The notes under the pieces are model-generated. The model saw nothing but the letters and a program-made list of their open reading frames with translations. It searched no databases and was not told the origin of the DNA. 64,000 nt of DNA from Eunapius fragilis (lineage: Eukaryota; Porifera; Demospongiae; Spongillida; Spongillidae): positions 13,739,232 to 13,803,231 of the forward strand of contig OY811971.1 in the NCBI GenBank assembly GCA_963681505.1, given 5' to 3'. Every line of letters begins with the position of its first letter. Positions within the stretch are counted from its first letter, which is position 1. The position numbers and the translations under genes are program-made. This document shows positions 53,560 to 64,000 of this stretch, one piece after another.

Positions 53560-54095
53560 GAATTCAGTTGTTTTTAATTACCATTTCATTTCATTGCAGA
53601 ACAGTGTGTGTACCGTATTGCCGGCCTTATTACGATCATAAACGTACACACAAGGCAACCATGTTGCATGTCATTTTGAATCATTACTTCGTGTGGATAA
53701 TAAGCATACATACATACATGTATGATGGTAAACGAGTCCCCAGGCCCAGGCTACAGCTCCATCTGATAGGTTGCTAGTGGAGATGTGGTCATCTGGATCT
53801 CTGATGGCTTCCTGTTGCATACGTCTTTGTATATTCTGAGTTAGACAGATGTCAGATGGGGGAGGCACCCCATGGGGGGAGGGGGATGATGGGATATTGG
53901 TCAATGATGTCATTTTGTCTGTCTAGCAGGTGTGTGTGTGCACAACATCTAAGGAGCACAGGTGTTGGGTGGTCAGAGGAGATGACCAAATAGCCATGTA
54001 GCCTACTGGACATGCCAAGTCTTTATGGAGGTCACAAGGATCCCTAACTGTGTCACGTATCTCCTCCTCCCCTCCTACCCCTTACATGAGTTGTT
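53560..54095. repeat. Copy of the UBE2H terminal-exon block (matches 50205-50745 and 61018-61305)
   Basis: High similarity from the exon through GTGTTGGGTGGTCAGAGGAG and GGAGGTCACAAGGATCCCTA to TACATGAGTTGTTC. Confidence 0.9.
53671..53835 (-). pseudogene. UBE2H-like terminal exon, proximal frameshifted copy
   Basis: Same acceptor context as the distal copy, but two bases are missing (GCAACAGGAAGCC where the distal copy has GCAACAGAGGAAGCC). In phase it reads EYTKTYATGSHQRSR and stops. Confidence 0.75.
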
Positions 54096-54228
54096 CGACC
54101 ACCACACACACACATACAACAGACACACACAAGGACACACACATACTAAAGCAAACACACATGCACACATGCATGTCACATACACACACACATGCACACA
54201 CAAACCCCTACACCCCTACACTATATAC

Positions 54229-54918
54229 CTATGACTTTTCTCTTGTACTCCTCAGGTTTGTGGAGGTAGAGGGCAGCAGCGTCTCCATTGAGGGGGTCCG
54301 TGGGGTTGGGGTAGGTGAGCAGCTGAGGTAGGAAGGACTCAAAGATGTTTGACAGGTCTGCAAGTGTGAGAGGGCAACAAGTGTAAGGTACAGGAGGATG
54401 AGGGAGGAGAGGGAGAGAGGGGAGGAGGGATAGAGGGAGGGGTGGACGGGAGGGAGGGGTGGAGGGGAGGGAGGGAGGGGGTGGAAGGCAGGGAGGGGGA
54501 GGGAGGGTGGAGGGGAGTGGAGGGGGTTGAGTGGTGGAAGGGAGGGAGGGGTGGAGGGGAGGGAGAGGGAGGGAGGGGGAGGGGAAGGACGGGTGGAGAA
54601 AAGGGACGGAGGGAAGGGGAGGAGGGGGGAGTGGTGGAGGGAAGGGGAGGGAGGGGCAGAGGGGGTGGAGGGAAGAGAGAGGGGTGTAGGGGAAGGAGGG
54701 AGAGGTGGAGGGGAGGGAGGGAAGGGAGGGAGGGGGTGAGGCATAGGGAGGGGTGGAAGGGAGAGGGAGGGGTTGAGCGGAGGAGGGGTGGAGGGAGGGA
54801 GGGATGGGTGGAGAGAAGAGGGGAGGGAGGGACAAAGTGGAGGGGATGGAGGAAGAGCCATATACGATAAAGTGCGGTCCATGCTTGGTTGATCACATCC
54901 AGACACACAGTTCCAGAT
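54229..54918 (-). CDS. UBE2H: Ubiquitin-conjugating enzyme E2 H, two internal exons
   Basis: Exons 54866-54918 and 54229-54357 (minus). The first encodes [17 protein letters not shown] with the catalytic Cys. The second encodes [20 protein letters not shown], then [20 protein letters not shown]. Boundaries are GT-AG and the phases match each other and the terminal exon. UBE2H works with the CTLH/GID E3 complex. The N-terminal exons (before N-I-D-E-A) are not found up to the end of the window, and repeats and recombinase fragments occupy the place where they would be expected. So the gene is either split by rearrangement or has very long introns beyond the window. Confidence 0.85.
   Translation of the reverse strand: MWNCVSGCDQPSMDRTLSYMALPPSPPLCPSLPSSLHPSLPPSTPPPLNPSLSLPPLPMPHPLPPFPPSPPPLPPSPTPLSLPSTPSAPPSPSLHHSPLLPFPPSLFSTRPSPPPPSLSLPSTPPSLPPLNPLHSPPPSLPLPAFHPLPPSPPPLPPVHPSLYPSSPLSLSSLILLYLTLVALSHLQTCQTSLSPSYLSCSPTPTPRTPSMETLLPSTSTNLRSTREKS
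54400..54850. repeat. Purine-rich low-complexity tract in the UBE2H intron
   Basis: Irregular GGAGGGAGGGGTGGA repeats between the two UBE2H exons. This is the probable ancestral form of the arrays at 50.9-53.5 and 61.4-64 kb. Confidence 0.85.
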
Positions 54919-54959
54919 CTGTGAGTGGGCATGTGTGCATGTGAGGTAGGAAGTGATGA

Positions 54960-55360
54960 AGGGGTGGAGGGGAAGGAGGGAGAGTGGAGGGTATGGGATG
55001 GAGGGGATAGACGGTGAAGGGAGGGGTGGAGAGGAAAAAAGGGGGAGGGGAGGGTTAGGGAGCAGAGGGGGAATAGGGGGAGGGAAAGGGGGTGGAAGGA
55101 GGGAGGGGTGAAAAGACGAAGGGTGGAGAGGAGGGAGGGATGAAGGAGGGAGGGGTGGAGAGGAGGGAGGGAGAAGGGGGGTAGGGGTGGGTGGAGAGAG
55201 TGAGGGGTGGAGGGGACGGAAAGAGGGGTGGAGGTGAGGGAGGGAGTGGTAGACGGGAGGGATGGAGGGATGGAGGGAAGGGAGGGAGGGTAGAGGGAGG
55301 GAGGGTGGGGTGGAGGGGAGGGAGGGGTGGAGGGGAGGGAGGGAGGGGTGGAGGGGACCA
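54960..55360. repeat. Purine-rich low-complexity tract
   Basis: Irregular G/A-rich repeats upstream of the UBE2H exons. Open frames here (Pro/Ser-rich on the minus strand) are compositional artefacts. Confidence 0.85.
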
Positions 55361-55459
55361 CGTGCCCAAATGGCTATAGGTAGCTAAAACCGACCACCAT
55401 ACTCTAGGCTAGCAGATAGCCATGGTAGGGTGAATGGGGTGCAGGCTGTATGCATAGCC

Positions 55460-55837
55460 TTAGGTAAGGTGCTGACCGCCATGCCCTAGGTTGTGTGACC
55501 ATTGTGGGGCAAATGGGGTGCGGGCCGTAGTACAATAGCCATGTGTGAAATGAAATAATGGGGTGCCTGGTTTGGCATGACAGCATTTCAAGTAGGACTT
55601 CATGGTTAGAAATGGACAGCAAACTTCGCCCGTGAGTCCCATTGAAATGCTGGACCCGTTCCCCAGCTGATCGGTCTTCGAGTACTTGTACTTGATGTTC
55701 AGCTTCAGCTCATCAGGTGTACATAGGACGTCCTTCCTGGTTAAAAAACGCCCCCTTCTCATGACTTTCCTGTTTGTTGTAAACTTGCTGACTCTGAGAA
55801 AGTCAAAGAAGGCCACTGACAAGGCTGCCTGCATCAC
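55460..55837 (-). pseudogene. Tyrosine recombinase fragment (catalytic N-terminal part)
   Basis: The frame contains AALSVAFFDFLRVSKFTTN, LKLNIKYKYSKTDQLGNGSS and KPGTPLFHFTHG, with the order of conserved segments seen in DIRS/Crypton-type recombinases (first catalytic Arg in F-L-R-V-S). It lacks the C-terminal H-x-x-R and Tyr. A shorter relative is at 60584-60817. Confidence 0.8.
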
Positions 55838-55840
55838 GAG

Positions 55841-56280
55841 TCGATCGTGGGTGGAAAGTGACTACTATGAATGCAGGGATTTGGACAGATCCTCAATGTA
55901 TTGCTACAAACAGAGCTACAGAGCTACAGAGTGTTTTTTCCAGAATTTTCCAGGATGGAGCATCAAAGTTGATGCATGCAATTAAAATGTATTCAGACCA
56001 CTGTAACTCCATGATGGACAGACTAATTTCCAGTGTGTAAGAAAGAATTTGTAGAGGACATAGGTTTCTGTTAGAATATGAGATCATATTAAAATATGGG
56101 TAATGTCCCTTTTCGCTGCCTCGATTCCATATTCTCAGATTTAACAATCTATAATTTTAATACCACCTTCATCAAAACATTCAAGCTAAGAATTCATCGC
56201 TGCAAAATATCGATTGTCTAATACATGTATTGCTAGTGAAAAATTGCAATTCTATTTAAAAATCAAAATACCAGGCCATT
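55841..56280. other. AT-rich spacer, nothing recognised
   Basis: No coding exon found. The next exon of the phosphatase would be expected here or beyond but is not seen. Confidence 0.5.
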
Positions 56281-56285
56281 AATTA

Positions 56286-56473
56286 GACTGCTGTACAAAC
56301 ACCCTCACTGACTGCTGTACAAACACCCTCACTGACTGCTGTACAAACACCCTCACTGACTGCTGTACAAACACCCTCACTGACTGCTGTACAAACACCC
56401 TCACTGACTGCTGTACAAACACCCTCACTGACATTGGACAGCAGTCAGTGAGGGTGTTTGTACAGCAGTCAGT
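56286..56473. repeat. 24-bp minisatellite with an inverted end (hairpin)
   Basis: Six units of GACTGCTGTACAAACACCCT plus CACT, followed by a unit and a half in reverse orientation (CAGCAGTCAGTGAGGGTGTT, then TGTACAGCAGTC). Confidence 0.92.
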
Positions 56474-56658
56474 TTGATGGCATTGCAGTCTTACTGGACC
56501 TTGTACTCTGCATAAAATATTTGCACACAAAACAAAATGACCTCACATGTTACCGTATGCTAAATTGTACCAGAACAGGTCTTGTAGCACACAATCCATG
56601 GAAACAGACCATATCGTTATCCAATCCCAAGTTCCACCCCCCCACCCCCACCCTGTCA

Positions 56659-60574
<3,916 letters not shown>

Positions 60575-60583
60575 CTGCCAGAT

Positions 60584-60817
60584 GTGAAATGAAATAATGG
60601 GGTGCCTGGTTTGGCATGACAGCATTTCAAGTAGGACTTCATGGTTAGAACTGGACAGCAAACTTCGCCCGTGAGTCCCATTGAAATGCTGGACCCGTTC
60701 CCCCAGCTGATCGACCTTCGAGTACTTGAGTCCTTCCTGGTTAAAAAAATGCCCCCTTCTCATGGCTCTCCTGTTTGTTGTAAACTCGCTAACTCTGAGA
60801 AAACCAAAGAAGGCTAC
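60584..60817 (-). pseudogene. Duplicate tyrosine recombinase fragment next to the assembly gap
   Basis: Matches 55546-55822 with a 42-bp deletion (after GAGTACTTG) and a few substitutions; on the minus strand VAFFGFLRVSEFTTN is closer to the family consensus than the 55-kb copy. It is cut by the N run. Confidence 0.85.
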
Positions 60818-61017
60818 NNNNNNNNNNNNNNNNNNNNNNNNNNNNNNNNNNNNNNNNNNNNNNNNNNNNNNNNNNNNNNNNNNNNNNNNNNNNNNNNNNN
60901 NNNNNNNNNNNNNNNNNNNNNNNNNNNNNNNNNNNNNNNNNNNNNNNNNNNNNNNNNNNNNNNNNNNNNNNNNNNNNNNNNNNNNNNNNNNNNNNNNNNN
61001 NNNNNNNNNNNNNNNNN
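60818..61017. other. Assembly gap (200 N)
   Basis: A run of exactly 200 undetermined bases, probably a placeholder of arbitrary length. The sequences on both sides duplicate other parts of the window. Confidence 0.99.
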
Positions 61018-64000
61018 TGATGGCTTCCTCTGTTGCATACGTCTTTGTATATTCTGAGGCAGACAGATGGGGGAGGCATCCCACGGGGGGAGGGGGGGAT
61101 GATGAGATATTGGTCAATGATGTCTGTCTAGCAGGTGTGTGTACACAACATCTAAGGAGCACAAGTGTTGGGTGGTCAGAGGAGATGACCAAATAGCCAT
61201 GTAGCCTACTGGACATGTCAAGTCTTTATGGAGGTCACAAGGATCCCTAACTGTGTCACGTATCCCCTCCTCCTCCCCTCCTACCCCTTACATGAGTTGT
61301 TCTGAAGCTTTTTTGATGCCACCATGCCACCCCATTCCTTACCTAATGGTGTACCTCACCAATAGGTAATTGGCCAGTGGGGTTGGGGTAGGTGAGCAGC
61401 TGAGGTAGGGAGGGGATGAAGGGGTGAAAGGGAGGGGAGGAGGGGGAGGGGAGAAGGGGAGCGGAGGAGGGGAAGCGGAGGGAAGGGGGTGGAGGGGATA
61501 GAGAGTAAAGGGGAGGGAGGGGTGAAGGGAAAAAGAGGTGGAGGGGATGGGGAGGGGGTGGGGGGGAGCGAGCTAGGGAGAGGGGGTGGCGGGGGTAGAG
61601 GGAGGGGTGGAGGGGAGGGAGGGGGAGGGGTGGAGGGGAGGGAGGGGGAGGGGTGGAGGGGAGGGAGGGGGAGGGGTGGAGGGGAGGGAGGGGGAGGGGT
61701 GGAGGGGAGGGAGGGGGAGGGGTGGAGGGGAGGGAGGGGTGGAGGGGAGGGAGGGGGAGGGGTGGAGGGGGAGGGGTGGAGGGGAGGGAGGGGGAGGGGT
61801 GGAGGGGAGGGAGGGGGAGGGGTGGAGGGGAGGGAGGGGGAGGGGTGGAGGGGAGGGAGGGGGAGGGGTGGAGGGGAGGGAGGGGGAGGGGTGGAGGGGA
61901 GGGAGGGGGAGGGGTGGAGGGGAGGGGTGGAGGGGAGGGAGGGGGAGGGGTGGAGGGGAGGGAGGGGTGGAGGGGAGGGAGGGGGAGGGGTGGAGGGGAG
62001 GGAGGGGTGGAGGGGAGGGAGGGGGAGGGGTGGAGGGGAGGGAGGGGGAGGGGTGGAGGGGAGGGAGGGGGAGGGGTGGAGGGGAGGGGTGGAGGGGAGG
62101 GAGGGGGAGGGGTGGAGGGAGGGGGAGGGGTGGAGGGGAGGGAGGGGGAGGGGTGGAGGGGAGGGAGGGGGAGGGGTGGAGGGGAGGGAGGGGGAGGGGT
62201 GGAGGGGAGGGAGGGGGAGGGGTGGAGGGGAGGGAGGGGGAGGGGTGGAGGGGAGGGAGGGGGGGAGGGGAGGGAGGGGGAGGGGTGGAGGGGAGGGAGG
62301 GGGGGAGGGGAGGGAGGGGGAGGGGTGGAGGGGAGGGAGGGGGAGGGGTGGAGGGGAGGGAGGGGGAGGGGTGGAGGGAGGGGGAGGGGTGGAGGGAGGG
62401 GGAGGGGTGGAGGGAGGGGGAGGGGTGGAGGGAGGGGGAGGGGTGGAGGGAGGGGGAGGGGTGGAGGGAGGGGGAGGGGTGGAGGGAGGGGGAGGGGTGG
62501 AGGGAGGGGGAGGGGTGGAGGGAGGGGGAGGGGTGGAGGGGAGGGAGGGAGGGGGAGGGGAGGGAGGGAGGGGGAGGGGAGGGAGGGAGGGGGAGGGGGA
62601 GGGAGAGGGAGGGGGAGGGGAGGGGAGGGGGAGGGGAGGGAGGGGGAGGGGTGGAGGGGAGGGAGGGGGAGGGGAGGGAGGGGGAGGGAGGGGGAGGGGA
62701 GGGAGGGGGAGGGGAGGGAGGGGGGGTGGAGGCAGGAGTGGAGGGAGGGGGGTGAAGGGGAGGGAGGGGGAGGGGGAGGGGAGGGAGGGGGGGTGAGGGG
62801 GAGGGAGGGGGAGGGGAGGGAGGGGGGTGAGGGGGAGGGAGGGGGAGGGGAGGGAGGGGGAGGGGAGGGAGGGGGAGGGGGAGGGGAGGGAGGGGGAGGG
62901 GAGGGAGGGGGAGGGGAGGGAGGGGGAGGGGAGGGAGGGGGAGGGGAGGGAGGGGGTGGAATGGAGGGAGGGGGAGCGGGTAGGGGGGTGGAGGGAGGGG
63001 GTGGAAGGGAGGGAGGGTGGAGGGAGGGAGGGGGTGGGAGTTGGAGGGGAGGGAGGGGGGTGGAGGGGATGGAGGGGGAGGGGTGGAGGGGGAGGGGTGG
63101 AGGGGGAGGGGTGGAGGGGAGGGAGGGGGAGGGGTGGAGGGGAGGGAGGGGGAGGGGTGGAGGGGAGGGGTGGAGGGGAGGGGTGGGGGAGGGGTGGAGG
63201 GGAGGGGTGGGGGGAGGGGGGGGAGGGGTGGGGGGGGGGGAGGGGTGGAGGGGAGGGAGGGGGGGAGGGGGAGGGAGGGGTGGAGGGGAGGGAGGGGGAG
63301 GGGTGGAGGGAGGGGGAGGGGTGGAGGGAGGGGGAGGGGTGGGGGAGGGGGAGGGGTGGAGGGAGGGGGAGGGGTGGAGGGAGGGGGAGGGGTGGAGGGA
63401 GGGGGTGGGGTGGAGGGGAGGGAGGGAGGGGGAGGGGAGGGAGGGGGAGGGGGTGGAGGGGAGGGAGGGGGAGGGGAGGGAGGGGGAGGGGTCGAGGGGA
63501 GGGAGGGGGAGGGGAGGGAGGGGGAGGGGTGGAGGGGAGGGAGGGGGGAGGGGAGGGAGGGGGAGGGGAGGGAGGGGGAGGGGAGGGAGGGGGAGGGGAG
63601 GGAGGGGGGTGGAGGCAGGAGTGGAGGGAGGGGGGTGAAGGGGAGGGAGGGGGAGGGGGAGGGGAGGGAGGGGGGTGAGGGGGAGGGAGGGGGAGGGGAG
63701 GGAGGGGGAGGGGAGGGAGGGGGAGGGAGGGGGAGGGGAGGGGGAGGGGAGGGAGGGGGAGGGGAGGGAGGGGGGTGGAATGGAGGGAGGGGGAGCGGGT
63801 AGGGGGTGGAGGGAGGGGGTGGAAGGGAGGGAGGGTGGAGGGAGGGAGGGGGGTGGGGAGGGGAGGGTGGGAGTTGGAGGGGAGGGAGGGGGTGGAGGGG
63901 TGGAGGGGGAGGGGTGGAGGGGATGGAGGAGGGGTAGAGGGGATGGAGGGGGGATTAAGGGGGTTGGGGGGAGGGAGGGGGTGGGGGGAGGGAAAGGAGG
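61018..64000. repeat. Near-identical copy of 50458-53400 (UBE2H terminal exon and purine array 2)
   Basis: Offset about 10,560 bp. It starts inside the UBE2H terminal exon (exon end at 61053, truncated by the gap), repeats the flanking spacer base for base, the exon fragment at about 61365-61410 and the purine array (about 61430 to the window edge), with small indels in the G runs. Confidence 0.93.

Noticed and set aside
54221-55361. Pro/Ser-rich minus-strand frames of 200-340 codons
   Set aside because: Compositional artefact of C-rich repeats; they only coincide with real UBE2H exons at 54229-54357 and 54866-54918.

Overview
This is an animal nuclear genome window. The genes are split by short GT-AG introns and the intergenic and intronic DNA is packed with micro- and minisatellites, poly-G runs and decayed transposons. 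The mix of genes (UBE2N, ELP4, UBE2H, a tyrosine phosphatase and an ankyrin-Roc-COR-Death protein) fits an early-branching metazoan. A sponge is my best guess, but this is inference from gene content only. All gene models below were built by hand from reading frames, splice sites and remembered family sequence; none was checked by a search.

Layout. (1) 1-3045, minus: 5' part of an unrecognised Pro/Ser/Lys-rich gene that runs off the left edge. (2) 4003-17603: a compact cluster in which two UBE2N (Ubc13-type E2) paralogues with identical intron positions flank ELP4. UBE2N copy A and ELP4 are head-to-head with 65 bp between start codons; ELP4 and UBE2N copy B are tail-to-tail. ELP4 is inflated by a Ty3/gypsy-type retroelement in intron 3, which itself holds about 2.4 kb of a 19-bp tandem repeat and a small hAT-like MITE. 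(3) 18423-19226: a terminal-inverted-repeat element holding a RecQ-helicase-like fragment. (4) 19543-46891, minus: one large gene encoding ankyrin repeats, a Roc GTPase, a COR domain and a C-terminal Death domain. Twelve near-identical 99-nt, phase 0-0 ankyrin exons sit in a tandem array at 32.2-45.8 kb. One long intron carries a hAT-like element inserted in a tyrosine-recombinase element. (5) 49.6-64 kb: a rearranged, repeat-dominated zone with a hAT fragment, 3' exons of UBE2H in several copies, tyrosine-recombinase fragments, two exons of a protein tyrosine phosphatase separated by about 3.6 kb of a 30-bp minisatellite, two large purine (G-rich) arrays and a 200-N assembly gap whose two sides duplicate sequence found elsewhere in the window.

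The most unusual system is the ankyrin exon array. The copies are almost invariant except at a few codons, and those codons correspond to the exposed beta-turn/first-helix positions that make ligand contacts in ankyrin repeats. The exons are symmetrical, so copies can be gained, lost or skipped without changing frame, and two copies are already broken. In a protein with a Roc-COR switch and a Death domain, this looks like a modular, fast-evolving recognition region. Several very long apparent reading frames (up to about 1100 codons) lie wholly in minisatellites and are not genes.
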